The notes under the pieces are model-generated. The model was given only the letters and a program-made list of their open reading frames with translations, made no database searches and was not told where the DNA came from. Shown here in pieces: positions 33,555 through 41,558 of a stretch of DNA of 44,884 nt. The translations under genes and the position numbers were made by a program. Source of the stretch: Campylobacteraceae bacterium (GTDB lineage Bacteria; Campylobacterota; Campylobacteria; Campylobacterales; Sulfurovaceae); contig JALWKO010000047.1 of the NCBI GenBank assembly GCA_027081405.1, positions 1 to 44,884 of the forward strand, in the 5' to 3' direction. Each line of letters begins with the position of its first letter. The stretch's first letter is position 1.

Positions 33555-33564
33555 TCCCTACTCC

Positions 33565-33876
33565 TTACTTGTCCATCGACCGGATTTCGACTTCCACTTC
33601 GGGAGCCAGATCCAGTTTCATCAGCGAATCGATCGTTTCGGAAGTGGCCGAAACGATGTCGATCAGGCGCGAGTGGACGCGGATCTCGAACTGCTCCCGG
33701 CTGTCCTTGTTGATGTGGGGGGAGCGCAGTACCGTATAGCGCTTGATCTTCGTGGGCATCGGGATGGGGCCCCGAAGCTCCGCGCCGGTGCGGCGTACCG
33801 CGTCGACGATCGCGGCGACCGACCGATCCAGAACCCGGTGATCGTAAGCCTTCAGCTTCAATCGAATCTTTTCCAT
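33565..33876 (-). CDS. rpsJ: 30S ribosomal protein S10
   Basis: 103 residues. [39 protein letters not shown] and the final EVEIRSMDK match S10, which is also NusE in antitermination. It is the first gene of the superoperon that runs to rplQ without strand change. Confidence 0.98.
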   Translation of the reverse strand: MEKIRLKLKAYDHRVLDRSVAAIVDAVRRTGAELRGPIPMPTKIKRYTVLRSPHINKDSREQFEIRVHSRLIDIVSATSETIDSLMKLDLAPEVEVEIRSMDK

Positions 33877-33932
33877 TGTTTTCCTTCGTAAAGAACTCGT
33901 CGGAACGGCCCGACATGAAATTTGGGAGGGAG

Positions 33933-33965
33933 ATTATACTCAAGGAAAGCTTCTTCTTCCTTGAG
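33933..33965 (-). promoter_or_regulatory. Promoter of the ribosomal superoperon with an inverted repeat
   Basis: Minus-strand TATAAT (33938-33933) lies 57 bases before rpsJ. Directly upstream, CTCAAGGAA (33939-33947) and TTCCTTGAG (33957-33965) form a perfect 9-base inverted repeat with a 9-base centre, covering where a -35 box would be. No -35 consensus is seen. The repeat may be an operator; this is inference. Confidence 0.6.
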
Positions 33966-34042
33966 CGGAAACGAAAAATCGGTATCATTCCGGATAGAGT
34001 TTCCTTTTTGGAAGGAAATATTCCCTTTTTCAGGATCCCGTG

Positions 34043-35119
34043 ATGGAAATACTCGACGCGTTTTTGAGCCAACGTCCCGGAAACGACCGTTACTTCCCCC
34101 GCAAGCTCCGTCTCCCCGACGAGGGGAATTTCGCCCTCTCGGGACCCCGGGGCTGCGGAAAAACCGCCACGGTGCTCGACTGGCTCTCCCGGAGAGAGGA
34201 GCCTTCTCTCTATCTCGATGCCCAGGATCCCCTCTTCGCCCTAGAGGACATCGACGTGGAGGAGCTGGAAGGGTTTCTCGCCGAGGAGGAGATCGAAACG
34301 GTGGTGATCGACCACTGGTACGACGGATTTTTGGAGCGGCTTCCGCGGGGGGTCCGAGTGGTGCTGGTCGGACGCCTCCCCCCCGATCCGAAGCTGGGGC
34401 TTGAGCGGCTGAGGCTCCACCCCCTCGATTTCGAGGAGTTCCTCGCCTTCGACCGGAGCCACTCCCCCACCCAGAGCTTCGACCGCTTCCTTCGGCTAGG
34501 GACGCTTCCGGCGGTGAGCCGCTCGAGTATTCCGAGCGCCCCTTTGCGGCTAAGGGAGCTCTTTTTCGAGAAATTCGACGAAGCCGAAAGCCGGCTCCTC
34601 CTGATCCTGGCCCGTTTCCAGGGGAGGCGGGCGACGACCCATCAGCTCTATACCGTCGCACGGGACTATTTCCGGATCTCCAAGGACTGGACCTACCGCA
34701 CCATCGCCCGTTTCGAGGAGGAGGAGGTCCTGCTCCGGCTGGAGAACCTCGGCCCTGCTTCGGGGAAAAAGGTATATCTCTACGATTTCGTCCTCAGCCG
34801 CTACCTCAACAAGTTCCAACCCTTCGCCGTCACCTTCGACTCGATGGTGGTGCTGGCCCTGCACAAACACCGGATCCCCTTCGGAGCCTACGGCAACTTG
34901 GGGTACCGCCTCCTGGAAGAGGATACGCTGATCGTATCTATCCCTTTCGAAGGGGAGGAACAGTTTTGGAAACGGGCCCAGGGGCGCTACGGGGAGTTTC
35001 ACAAAAGCGGCGCGAAAAAAGTGGTGGCGGTCACCGTCTCCAACCGCTTCGATTTCACCGTCGGGGAGATCCGTTTCGAGGGGCTGCCGTTTTACGAATG
35101 GAGCGTACTGAATGAATGA
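34043..35119 (+). CDS. ATP-binding protein (AAA-type, conserved in Campylobacterota)
   Basis: 358 residues from ATG 34043 (a GTG one codon earlier is possible), preceded by AGGATC. The P-loop is GPRGCGKT at 34-41; the Walker B candidate is VVIDHW near 88-93; an arginine-containing RVVLVGRLPP follows. The C-terminal half has a winged-helix-like segment (TTHQLYTVARDYFRISKDWT) and a nuclease-like fold pattern (RLLEEDTLIVSIPFE). It resembles DUF4143-type ATPases. I recall a homologue beside rpsJ in Helicobacter. The end LNE and the TGA stop come from a heptad arm. Role unknown. Confidence 0.8.
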   Translation: MEILDAFLSQRPGNDRYFPRKLRLPDEGNFALSGPRGCGKTATVLDWLSRREEPSLYLDAQDPLFALEDIDVEELEGFLAEEEIETVVIDHWYDGFLERLPRGVRVVLVGRLPPDPKLGLERLRLHPLDFEEFLAFDRSHSPTQSFDRFLRLGTLPAVSRSSIPSAPLRLRELFFEKFDEAESRLLLILARFQGRRATTHQLYTVARDYFRISKDWTYRTIARFEEEEVLLRLENLGPASGKKVYLYDFVLSRYLNKFQPFAVTFDSMVVLALHKHRIPFGAYGNLGYRLLEEDTLIVSIPFEGEEQFWKRAQGRYGEFHKSGAKKVVAVTVSNRFDFTVGEIRFEGLPFYEWSVLNE

Positions 35120-35134
35120 GGAATGAGGAATTTT
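35110..35134. repeat. Single heptad arm at the end of the ATPase gene
   Basis: GAATGA, ATGAGGA, ATGAGGA, ATTTT. It is of the left-arm type and supplies the stop TGA of the ATPase gene (35117-35119). No partner arm or four-helix gene follows within the space before the SRP RNA gene. Confidence 0.75.
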
Positions 35135-35190
35135 GCTTGGATGTTCGGAGATGTCAAGAAAAAAGTGAGCGATCGATCATGAAAGCACCT

Positions 35191-35288
35191 TCCGCCAGAT
35201 GGCTGCGGCACCCGGAACGGAAGGGTGGGCTGCTATGTTCCCATCCTGACCCGGTGTCCTTCCGACCCGTTGCACAGGTCTGGCGAAA
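35191..35288 (-). ncRNA. ffs: Signal recognition particle RNA (4.5S type)
   Basis: About 98 bases on the minus strand. The ends CGCCAGA and TCTGGCGG pair. The core has GGTCAGG, GGAA and AGCAGCC in the right order for the Ffh-binding domain IV hairpin. It is a short bacterial form without Alu domain. SRP RNA with Ffh guides membrane proteins to FtsY and SecY. A T-run (35163-35158, minus strand) about 30 bases beyond may end it. Confidence 0.9.
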
Positions 35289-35297
35289 GGCGTAGGC

Positions 35298-35357
35298 ATT
35301 ATACCCGATTCCCCCCCCAAAGGCAATATTGCATTTTCAGAACCGATGGGCTATAAT
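35298..35357. promoter_or_regulatory. Divergent promoters of ffs and tRNA-Ser
   Basis: Minus strand: TTGCCT (35326-35321), 17 bases, TATAAT (35303-35298) for ffs. Plus strand: TTGCAT (35329-35334), 17 bases, TATAAT (35352-35357) for tRNA-Ser. The two -35 boxes are two bases apart. Eight cytosines lie in the ffs spacer. Confidence 0.8.
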
Positions 35358-35373
35358 TACGGCCCTCAAAAAT

Positions 35374-35461
35374 AGAGAGGTGGCCGAGTGGTCGAAGGCG
35401 CACGCCTGGAACGCGTGTAGGGCGCAAGCCCTCGTGGGTTCGAATCCCATCCTCTCTGCCA
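35374..35461 (+). tRNA. tRNA-Ser (anticodon GGA)
   Basis: AGAGAGG pairs with CCTCTCT; anticodon loop CTGGAAC; long variable arm; T loop TTCGAAT; discriminator G and encoded CCA. It reads TCC and TCT. Confidence 0.97.
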
Positions 35462-35529
35462 TTTTCCTTCACTGTTTCTCCGACTTTTTTCTTTTACATA
35501 CGCATCCAACAAAGATCTACGATCCACGC

Positions 35530-35712
35530 TTATCGGATCGATCCCGTACCGTTCGTTTCACGGACCACTTCCGGAGTCCCCAACATCGCCCCTTCGATCC
35601 TCTCAACCGAAGGCCCAAGCGCACGACTGCACCCGTCTCCCATAAAGGCACCGGCGACGATCCCGACGATCCATACGCTCCGTCCCAGAACCTTCCACAT
35701 CGTTTCCGACAC
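35530..35712 (-). CDS. Possible small membrane protein
   Basis: 60 codons from GTG 35712 (AAGGGGG just upstream) or 56 from ATG 35700. Residues 5-24 (MWKVLGRSVWIVGIVAGAFM) form a hydrophobic segment, followed by GDGCSRALGPSVERIEGAML. A cysteine follows the segment but the lipobox is poor. A minus-strand TATAAT lies 24-29 bases upstream. No family is recognised. Ribosome-binding site and promoter make it plausible, no more. Confidence 0.35.
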   Translation of the reverse strand: MSETMWKVLGRSVWIVGIVAGAFMGDGCSRALGPSVERIEGAMLGTPEVVRETNGTGSIR

Positions 35713-35752
35713 CCCCTTTGAAAAACTTTTTGACCATTATACCCCTCGCAAG

Positions 35753-35766
35753 GGGACCTAGGTCCC
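35753..35766. repeat. Perfect 14-base palindrome
   Basis: GGGACCTAGGTCCC lies between a minus-strand -10 box (35741-35736) and a plus-strand -10 box (35789-35794), next to CCCC-TCGCAA-GGGG. The place would suit an operator for both. Confidence 0.5.
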
Positions 35767-35785
35767 GTTTCACCGTTTCCGATGA

Positions 35786-35794
35786 TGTTATAAT
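35786..35794 (+). promoter_or_regulatory. Extended -10 promoter of the host-attachment gene
   Basis: TGTTATAAT, 29 bases before the start codon at 35824; no -35 box. GAAGGAG precedes the ATG. Confidence 0.65.
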
Positions 35795-35823
35795 CGATCA
35801 AAACAAGAAGAAGGAGCGAAACG

Positions 35824-36330
35824 ATGAAAAAAGAACGCCTGCTTGAAAGCCTCATCATCGTAGCCGACCTGGGAGAACTCAAAGCCTATCGGGTAAAGGA
35901 AGAAATGGCGATCGACCCCAAAGACGACGCCCAAACCAGCCACAAGCACCACAAAGGGACTCTGATCGACGCGTTGCGTCCCGAACTGGTGCTGGCGGTC
36001 GACTTCATCGACGCGCACAAGAAAATCACCGAAGAGGTAACCGACAAAGTGGGGCGCAACAAAGCCCCCTACGGAGCCGGCGAAAGCGGGGAGCCCCACA
36101 ATCTCAAACTGGAGATCGAACACCGCCTCCTCAAAGAAATCGCCGACGAGATCATGCGGCTGGTGCGAAACGAAAATCCCAAGCGGTGGCATCTGGCCTT
36201 CCCCGCCGAACACCACAAAGCGCTGATGGACCGGATCGATCCCGACGTCCGGGAAAAACTCGACGTCAAGATCCCCGAGGACCTGACCAAGGTCAAACCC
36301 GAAACGCTCCTGGAGCGCTTCGGCGCCTGA
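35824..36330 (+). CDS. Host attachment protein family (baeRF-like)
   Basis: 168 residues, soluble. IIVADLGELKAYRV at the start is the usual 'vaD...A..f' strand; LEIEHRLLKEIADEIMRLVR, RWHLAFPAEHHKALM and the end VKIPEDLTKVKPETLLERF match the host-attachment family, which relates to the release-factor-like eRF1 domain 2 fold. In plant-associated bacteria such proteins were linked to attachment, but the fold suggests an RNA or ribosome role. ATG follows GGAGCGAAACG. Followed closely by the zinc ribbon gene. Confidence 0.75.
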   Translation: MKKERLLESLIIVADLGELKAYRVKEEMAIDPKDDAQTSHKHHKGTLIDALRPELVLAVDFIDAHKKITEEVTDKVGRNKAPYGAGESGEPHNLKLEIEHRLLKEIADEIMRLVRNENPKRWHLAFPAEHHKALMDRIDPDVREKLDVKIPEDLTKVKPETLLERFGA

Positions 36331-36364
36331 GGAGGATTGGATCGATTTCTATCTGCTGGCCCTG

Positions 36365-36592
36365 TTGCTGATCGTCGGAGTCGGAGCAGCGATGGCGTAT
36401 GGCTACTACCTCCGGGAAAAAGGGGAGGATTTTTCCGCCGTGCGGCGGGGGGAATGTCCCCGCTGCCACAAACGGTGCATCGAAGTCGACGATGAACGGG
36501 GCGGAGGCTGCGGACCCCGGTGGGTGAGCTACCGTTGCGGATGTTGCGGATGGAGCGGAGCGTTCAGCATCGAAAAGGAATGCGGCGTCTGA
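36365..36592 (+). CDS. Small membrane-anchored zinc ribbon protein
   Basis: The frame is open from 36331 and encodes a hydrophobic segment (FYLLALLLIVGVGAAMAYGYY) followed by CPRCHKRC and, 26 residues on, CGCC, two cysteine pairs of a zinc ribbon. The start is unclear: TTG at 36365 keeps part of the membrane segment; ATG at 36392 has GGAG six bases upstream but loses it; GGAGG at 36331 stands before a stretch with no common start codon in this frame. Function unknown. It is co-transcribed with the host-attachment gene. Confidence 0.6.
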   Translation: MLIVGVGAAMAYGYYLREKGEDFSAVRRGECPRCHKRCIEVDDERGGGCGPRWVSYRCGCCGWSGAFSIEKECGV

Positions 36593-36602
36593 ATCCCGTT
36601 CC

Positions 36603-38474
36603 CTACCGGCTCCGATAGGCGAACTCCACCGCCAGATCGGCCTTCCCCCCGACGATCCTCCCCAGTCGCCGGATCAGAGATTCCTTCTGTTCCGTGGCGG
36701 TGCCGACAGGAACGCGCAACAGCACGTCGGCGACGATCCGATCTCCCTTCCGTCGGACGCCCCGGAGCTCTACGCCGGCCTCCCCTCCTCCCGGGAGGGG
36801 AAGGGTATGCACCGCCGCCAGATCCTGGGCCACCTGCTCGGAACGGACAAACAGCCGGGTCGAGACATAAAGGGGCACGGTGAGGAGGAGGACCATGGCG
36901 ACTTTGAGGAGAAAGGCGCTGCGCGCATACTTCCACGACGAAAAGCCCAGAAGATAAAAGACCGTTCCGGCGGCAAGGACGATCCCCACGATATTGGTCA
37001 GGAAAAGGAGAAACGCCCCCGAAAACATCGCCCATTCCCCCCATCCCAGACCGATCCCGGCGACGCTGAGGGGCGGGACGAGGGCCACGGCGATCGCCAC
37101 CCCCGCAAGGGACTTGCCCACCCTGGAGTCGGCATAACCGTAGGCCGCCGCCGCACCCGCCAGGATCGCCACCAGCAGATCGAGCAGCGTCGGGTGGGTC
37201 CGGCCCGCCATCTGGGCGGTCATGTGGACGTAGGGCATCGCCCACGCAAAAAGCGCCGAGATCCCCAGCGCCACAACCACCGAAATCCCGATCGTCTCCA
37301 GGCTCCGCAGCACCAGAGATCCGTCGAACCGGATCACCCCCATCGCCAGCGCGACGATCGGGGCCATCAGCGGAGCCAGAATCATCGCCCCGATGATGGT
37401 GGGGGAAGAATCCTGGAAGAGTCCGGTCGTCGCCATCGCTACGCTGATGACCAGAAGAACGCCGTAGGCCGCGTCGATCCGGGCACTCTCCCGGAGGGTG
37501 GTAAAGAGTTCCGCAAACGCCGATTCCAACGCCACTTTCACCAGGGGAAGGGGGCGCTTGGTGAAAAAGGCGATCGAGTCGGCGTCGACCGGCAGGTGCT
37601 GTACCCGCAGCGACTCCTTCTCTTCGAATGTGCCGCAGGGCTCCCCCCCGGCGACGATCCGAACGGAGAGTTTCCGGCATTCGATCCGGAGCTCCTGGGC
37701 ATACTGCCGTTCACCGTCGACACGGACCTCCACCGCCCCGTCGGGGCAGGAGAGTGTGAGTGCCGGACTCTGGATCGTCCCCACCCCCGCAGGAAGGCGC
37801 GTGGAGGAACGGGAGAAAAAACCCCGCAGTTTCAGCCCGATCGCCGAAACGATGCTCGGCGGAGCGTAAAAAATCCCCGCACATCGGCCACAGCGCTTCT
37901 CCGAGGGATCGAAAAACGCAGGATGAGAGCGCCGCATCAGTGATTCGGAGGCGACCGCGGCGGTGAGCACCGCCGTATCGAGACTCTGCCCTTTGGCCGT
38001 TTCGATCCGCAGACGGAAAAAGCGCAGACCGAAAGCCAGTCGGAAAAAGTGGACGATCCACCCGAAGAAGTGTTTCCCGCTCAGCCAGCGGATTTTGCCG
38101 AAGACCAGCTCTCCGAAAAACGGTTTCGAATCCACAAACGGCGCGTAGGGGAGGGTTTCGGCCTCCTCGTCGAAGGCAAGTTCCAGTGCCGCGTCGAGGC
38201 TCTCCGGAATCCCGTAGGCGCGGCACGCCAGGGGATTCTCCCCCGTGGGGAGGATCGCCACCCGTGCCCCCTCCCCTCGTACGTGGCCGATCCACCGTTT
38301 GAACCGGCCATCGTCCAGGAGCGAAAAGATCCGATCGTCAGACTGCAGCGCAACGGGCATCCCGTAGACCGTCCGCTCACACCCGCCGTAGCGTGTTTCG
38401 ATTTTTCCGGCAACCGCATCGACCGTTTCCGGATCCATCCCCTCGGGATAGAGAAGTATCGCCCGCCCTTTCAT
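36603..38474 (-). CDS. DUF389 family membrane protein
   Basis: 623 residues from ATG 38474 (CGGAGAG upstream); an earlier ATG at 38501 overlaps the -10 box and is rejected. The first 330 residues are soluble, with a lipid-kinase-like start (ILLYPEGMDPETVDAVAGKI) and a cysteine pair (CGRC). From about 360, eight or so membrane segments include SSPTIIGAMILAPLMAPIVA and a segment with ALVPPLSVAGIGLG, the DUF389 signature. The tail of about 70 residues is soluble. A function is not known; a transport role is supposed. It meets the zinc ribbon gene tail to tail. Confidence 0.85.
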   Translation of the reverse strand: MKGRAILLYPEGMDPETVDAVAGKIETRYGGCERTVYGMPVALQSDDRIFSLLDDGRFKRWIGHVRGEGARVAILPTGENPLACRAYGIPESLDAALELAFDEEAETLPYAPFVDSKPFFGELVFGKIRWLSGKHFFGWIVHFFRLAFGLRFFRLRIETAKGQSLDTAVLTAAVASESLMRRSHPAFFDPSEKRCGRCAGIFYAPPSIVSAIGLKLRGFFSRSSTRLPAGVGTIQSPALTLSCPDGAVEVRVDGERQYAQELRIECRKLSVRIVAGGEPCGTFEEKESLRVQHLPVDADSIAFFTKRPLPLVKVALESAFAELFTTLRESARIDAAYGVLLVISVAMATTGLFQDSSPTIIGAMILAPLMAPIVALAMGVIRFDGSLVLRSLETIGISVVVALGISALFAWAMPYVHMTAQMAGRTHPTLLDLLVAILAGAAAAYGYADSRVGKSLAGVAIAVALVPPLSVAGIGLGWGEWAMFSGAFLLFLTNIVGIVLAAGTVFYLLGFSSWKYARSAFLLKVAMVLLLTVPLYVSTRLFVRSEQVAQDLAAVHTLPLPGGGEAGVELRGVRRKGDRIVADVLLRVPVGTATEQKESLIRRLGRIVGGKADLAVEFAYRSR

Positions 38475-38499
38475 CGCTCTCCGTTTCGGTTTTTCAAAC

Positions 38500-38530
38500 A
38501 TTATACCATCGGCGGAAGAATTGCTATAAT
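38500..38530. promoter_or_regulatory. Divergent extended -10 boxes for the DUF389 and cytochrome b genes
   Basis: Minus strand: TGGTATAAT (38508-38500). Plus strand: TGCTATAAT (38522-38530). Thirteen bases lie between them. No -35 boxes. Confidence 0.65.
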
Positions 38531-38562
38531 CGCAGATTATGCACCAAATGGGAGGAATCGTG

Positions 38563-39139
38563 ATGGACAACACCGTCGACGGCTACAAACCGGCATCCCT
38601 ACGGATCTGGCACTGGCTCAACGCCTTCGTCATCAGCGGACTGATCGGAACCTAATTTCCTCCGATCCACCGTCTTCGACAAGCACGCCGTCGCCGCGAT
38701 CCTCCGGGACAAACTGGCGGCGGCGGGGATCCGCCTCGATCCCGATACGGCGGTGGCGATCGCCAAAGCGATCCGCGCTCCGATGTGGCAATGGCACATC
38801 TACCTGGGGTACGCTCTGGGGATCCTGCTCGTGTGGAGACTGGCGATGGCATGGAAAAACGGCGGACTTGGATACGTCGAGCCGGATTTGCATATGCGAC
38901 TGCTCCACTGGGGATACCGGATCCTCTATCTCCCGCTCGCCGTCATGGTCCTCACCGGGCTGATCGCCGCATTCTACAAAGACCTGGGAATCGCGAAGGA
39001 TTCCATCGCATGGGCCAAGGAGCTGCACGAGACCGTCGCGTGGGCGATCATCGCCTTCGTCCCTGTCCACATCGCCGTAGTGGTCATCGCCGACAATACC
39101 GATCAGAAGTGGATTGTCTCGAAGATGATTTCGGGATAG
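38563..39139 (+). pseudogene. Cytochrome b561/Ni-hydrogenase b-type subunit, frameshifted
   Basis: From ATG 38563 (GGAGGAATCGTG upstream) the frame encodes MDNTVDGYKPASLRIWHWLN and on to LIGT, then stops at TAA (38653-38655). If the T at 38653 is skipped, it continues NFLRSTVFDKHAVAAILRDK and stays open to 39139, giving 191 residues. The joined protein has about four membrane segments with histidines in the expected places (WHWLNA, WQWHIYLG, LLHWGYR, ELHETVAW) for two b hemes. It would pass electrons between quinone and a partner enzyme. A one-base insertion, a sequencing error or, less likely, programmed frameshifting could explain it. Confidence 0.8.
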
Positions 39140-39153
39140 GTTCGGAAATTTCG

Positions 39154-39241
39154 TGGCCGGGAGAGTGGGATTCGAACCCACGGTAGGTTGCCCTACGCCG
39201 GTTTTCAAGACCGGTGCCTTCAACCACTCGGCCATCTCCCG
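39154..39241 (-). tRNA. tRNA-Ser (anticodon TGA)
   Basis: CGGGAGA pairs with TCTCCCG; anticodon loop CTTGAAA; long variable arm; discriminator G, encoded CCA. Last of four tRNAs on this strand. Confidence 0.97.
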
Positions 39242-39271
39242 AATCGCGGCGGAAAAAATGAGGGGGAAATC

Positions 39272-39345
39272 TGGAGGCGCCACCCGGATTCGAACCGGGG
39301 ATCAGGGCTTTGCAGGCCCGTGCCTTACCACTTGGCTATGGCGCC
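39272..39345 (-). tRNA. tRNA-Cys (anticodon GCA)
   Basis: GGCGCCA pairs with TGGCGCC; anticodon loop CTGCAAA; discriminator T, as needed by cysteinyl-tRNA synthetase; encoded CCA. Confidence 0.97.
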
Positions 39346-39350
39346 GTCGT

Positions 39351-39434
39351 TGGTGCCCGGAGCCGGACTTGAACCGGCACGGCCGAAGCCTGGGGATTTT
39401 AAGTCCCCTGTGTCTACCATTCCACCATCCGGGC
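39351..39434 (-). tRNA. tRNA-Leu (anticodon TAA)
   Basis: GCCCGGA pairs with TCCGGGC; anticodon loop CTTAAAA; variable arm with a TTCG loop; T loop TTCAAGT; discriminator A, encoded CCA. Five bases separate it from tRNA-Cys. Confidence 0.97.
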
Positions 39435-39490
39435 TCCCCGGACACCCAAAAAATATGCAGTCTACGCAGTATCAGAGATCGTCATCATTC

Positions 39491-39565
39491 TGGAGCGGGA
39501 GACGGGATTCGAACCCGCGACCCCAACCTTGGCAAGGTTGTGCTCTACCCCTGAGCTACTCCCGC
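39491..39565 (-). tRNA. tRNA-Gly (anticodon GCC)
   Basis: GCGGGAG pairs with CTCCCGC; anticodon loop TTGCCAA; discriminator T; encoded CCA. First tRNA of the cluster Gly-Leu-Cys-Ser. Confidence 0.97.
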
Positions 39566-39584
39566 ACCGAAATTTTGGAGTGTG

Positions 39585-39593
39585 ATTATAGCA
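39585..39593 (-). promoter_or_regulatory. Extended -10 promoter of the tRNA cluster
   Basis: TGCTATAAT on the minus strand ends 20 bases before tRNA-Gly; AT-rich upstream, no -35 box. Confidence 0.65.
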
Positions 39594-39625
39594 AGTATTT
39601 CTGAAAAATTCCATCGACACGGCTG

Positions 39626-39634
39626 TGCTATAAT
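39626..39634 (+). promoter_or_regulatory. Extended -10 promoter of ilvD
   Basis: TGCTATAAT, 40 bases before the ilvD start. It is divergent from the tRNA promoter. No leader peptide or terminator stem is seen. Confidence 0.65.
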
Positions 39635-39673
39635 CCCCGCGTACCGCAGAAGTTTTGACAAAAGGATCGTACG

Positions 39674-41359
39674 ATGCGCAGCGACGAAATCAAAAAGGGG
39701 TACGACCGCGCACCCCACCGCAGCCTCCTCCGGGCCACCGGCCTCAAGGACGAGGACTTCGACAAACCCTTCATCGGGGTGGCCAACTCCTACACCGATC
39801 TGATCCCGGGGCACTTTTTCCTCAACAAAGTGGCCGAGATCATCAAAGAGGAGATCCGGGCCAACGGATGCGTCCCCTTCGAGTTCAACACCATCGGGGT
39901 CGACGACGGGATCGCCATGGGGCACGACGGGATGCTTTACTCTCTGCCGAGCCGGGAGATCATCGCCAACAGCGTCGAGACGATGATGAACGCCCACAAG
40001 CTCGACGCGATGATCGCCATCCCCAACTGCGACAAGATCGTCCCCGGGATGATCATGGGAGCCCTGCGGGTCAATGTCCCCACCGTCTTCGTCAGCGGGG
40101 GACCGATGGCCGCGGGGCACCTGAGCGACGGAACCCCCATCGACCTGGCGACGGTTTTCGAAGGGGTGGGGCAGTTCGAAGCAGGAGAGATCGACGAATC
40201 GAAACTGACCGAACTGGAGTGCAACGCTTGCCCGAGCGGGGGGAGCTGTTCGGGGATGTTCACCGCCAACTCCATGAACACCCTCATGGAGGCGATGGGG
40301 ATCGCCCTGCCGGGCAACGGAACGATCCCCGCGCTCACTCCTGAACGGGAAGAGCTCTACCGCAAAGCGGCCCGGAGGATCTGCGAGATCGCCAAAAGCG
40401 AAGAGCTCACGGAGCGGTTCCGGCTGCGCAACATCCTCAACGAAAACGCCGTTCACAACGCCTTCGTCGTCGACATGGCGATGGGGGGAAGCTCCAACAC
40501 CATCCTCCACATGCTGGCCATCGCCGACGAAGCGGGGGTCGATTTCGACATCGCCAAGATCAACGAAATCAGCAAACACGTCGCCCATATCGCCAAAATC
40601 TCCCCGTCGCTCACGACGGTCCACATGGAGGACATCAACCGTGCCGGCGGCGTCTCGGCAGTGATGCACGAGCTCACCCGACGGGCCGATACGACACTCC
40701 GGGACAACCCGACGATCACCGGGGAGAGCCTTTTTGAACGGATCGCCGACGCGAAGATCCTCGATCCCGAGATCATCCATCCGATCGAAACCCCCTACTC
40801 CGAAGTGGGAGGGCTGGCGATTCTTTTTGGGAACCTGGCCGAAGAGGGGGCGGTGATCAAAACCGCCGGCATCGTGGGGGATCGGGCCTTCACCGGCAAG
40901 GCGATCTGTTTCGATAGCCAGCAGGAGGCGATCGAGGGGATCACCTCCGGCAAGGTCAAGCCGGGCCACGTGGTGGTCATCCGCTACGAAGGGCCCAAAG
41001 GCGGACCCGGTATGCAGGAGATGCTGGCCCCTACGAGCCTCATCATGGGAATGGGACTCGGAGACAAGGTGGCGCTGATTACCGACGGCCGTTTCAGCGG
41101 TGCCACTCGGGGCGCGAGTATCGGCCACGTCTCCCCCGAAGCGGCCGAAGGGGGGATGATCGCTCTGCTCGAAGACGGAGACGAAATCCACATCGACGTG
41201 GACAACTACATCCTGGAGGTGCGCCTCAGCGACGAGGAGATCGCACGGCGCCGGGCCGCCTTCACCTCCAAGGTCAAGCCCCTCAAAAGCCGCTGGCTGC
41301 GCCAATACCGCAGTCTGGTCACCAACGCCAGCAAAGGCGCCGTCCTCAAAGCCGACTGA
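39674..41359 (+). CDS. ilvD: Dihydroxy-acid dehydratase
   Basis: 561 residues. It dehydrates the dihydroxy acids that precede valine and isoleucine, using an iron-sulfur cluster. [20 protein letters not shown], then a histidine-aspartate run [30 protein letters not shown] and [20 protein letters not shown] place the cluster cysteines (in NCDK and SCSGMF; the third in the N-terminal part is not obvious to me, since CVPFEFN occupies that area). [21 protein letters not shown] is the C-terminal signature. Normal length. Monocistronic, with AAAGGATCG upstream of ATG. Confidence 0.96.
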   Translation: MRSDEIKKGYDRAPHRSLLRATGLKDEDFDKPFIGVANSYTDLIPGHFFLNKVAEIIKEEIRANGCVPFEFNTIGVDDGIAMGHDGMLYSLPSREIIANSVETMMNAHKLDAMIAIPNCDKIVPGMIMGALRVNVPTVFVSGGPMAAGHLSDGTPIDLATVFEGVGQFEAGEIDESKLTELECNACPSGGSCSGMFTANSMNTLMEAMGIALPGNGTIPALTPEREELYRKAARRICEIAKSEELTERFRLRNILNENAVHNAFVVDMAMGGSSNTILHMLAIADEAGVDFDIAKINEISKHVAHIAKISPSLTTVHMEDINRAGGVSAVMHELTRRADTTLRDNPTITGESLFERIADAKILDPEIIHPIETPYSEVGGLAILFGNLAEEGAVIKTAGIVGDRAFTGKAICFDSQQEAIEGITSGKVKPGHVVVIRYEGPKGGPGMQEMLAPTSLIMGMGLGDKVALITDGRFSGATRGASIGHVSPEAAEGGMIALLEDGDEIHIDVDNYILEVRLSDEEIARRRAAFTSKVKPLKSRWLRQYRSLVTNASKGAVLKAD

Positions 41360-41372
41360 TTGTCTTGACATC

Positions 41373-41397
41373 GGAGCTTGACACTCTGTCAAGCTCC
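41373..41397. terminator. Perfect 11-base-pair hairpin after ilvD
   Basis: GGAGCTTGACA, loop CTC, TGTCAAGCTCC, starting 14 bases after the ilvD stop. There is no T-run, so it may instead be a binding site or an RNA stabiliser. CTTGACATC (41364-41372) just before it has an inverted partner GATGTCAAG at 41531-41539. Confidence 0.5.
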
Positions 41398-41540
41398 ACT
41401 CAACAAGCCGTCAACTGGCAGGCCGCCTCCCCCAATGCCGCGCAACCTACATGCAATGAAAAGCCGGGCTCTTCGCGACTGTGACAACATCAGAATCTTC
41501 GGAACAAACCGGTAAAACGGAGAAACTACGGATGTCAAGT

Positions 41541-41558
41541 CCGGGTCAGTTGACCCGG
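41541..41558 (-). terminator. Hairpin over the end of the NlpC/P60 gene
   Basis: CCGGGTCA, GT, TGACCCGG is a near-perfect inverted repeat containing the stop codon of the endopeptidase gene. No T-run follows on the minus strand, so termination is only possible. Confidence 0.4.

Larger units (their letters stand above)
35462..35823. other. Intergenic stretch with one doubtful small ORF and a palindrome
   Basis: 362 bases between tRNA-Ser and the host-attachment gene. It holds the small minus-strand frame at 35530-35712 with its own TATAAT (35741-35736), a palindrome at 35753-35766, and the promoter of the next gene. Nothing else is seen. Confidence 0.5.

Noticed and set aside
38653-38655. Programmed +1 frameshift at ACC-TAA in the cytochrome b gene
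   Set aside because: The codon before the stop (ACC) would have to slip to CCT, which pairs poorly with its tRNA; there is no stimulating structure or Shine-Dalgarno-like element.
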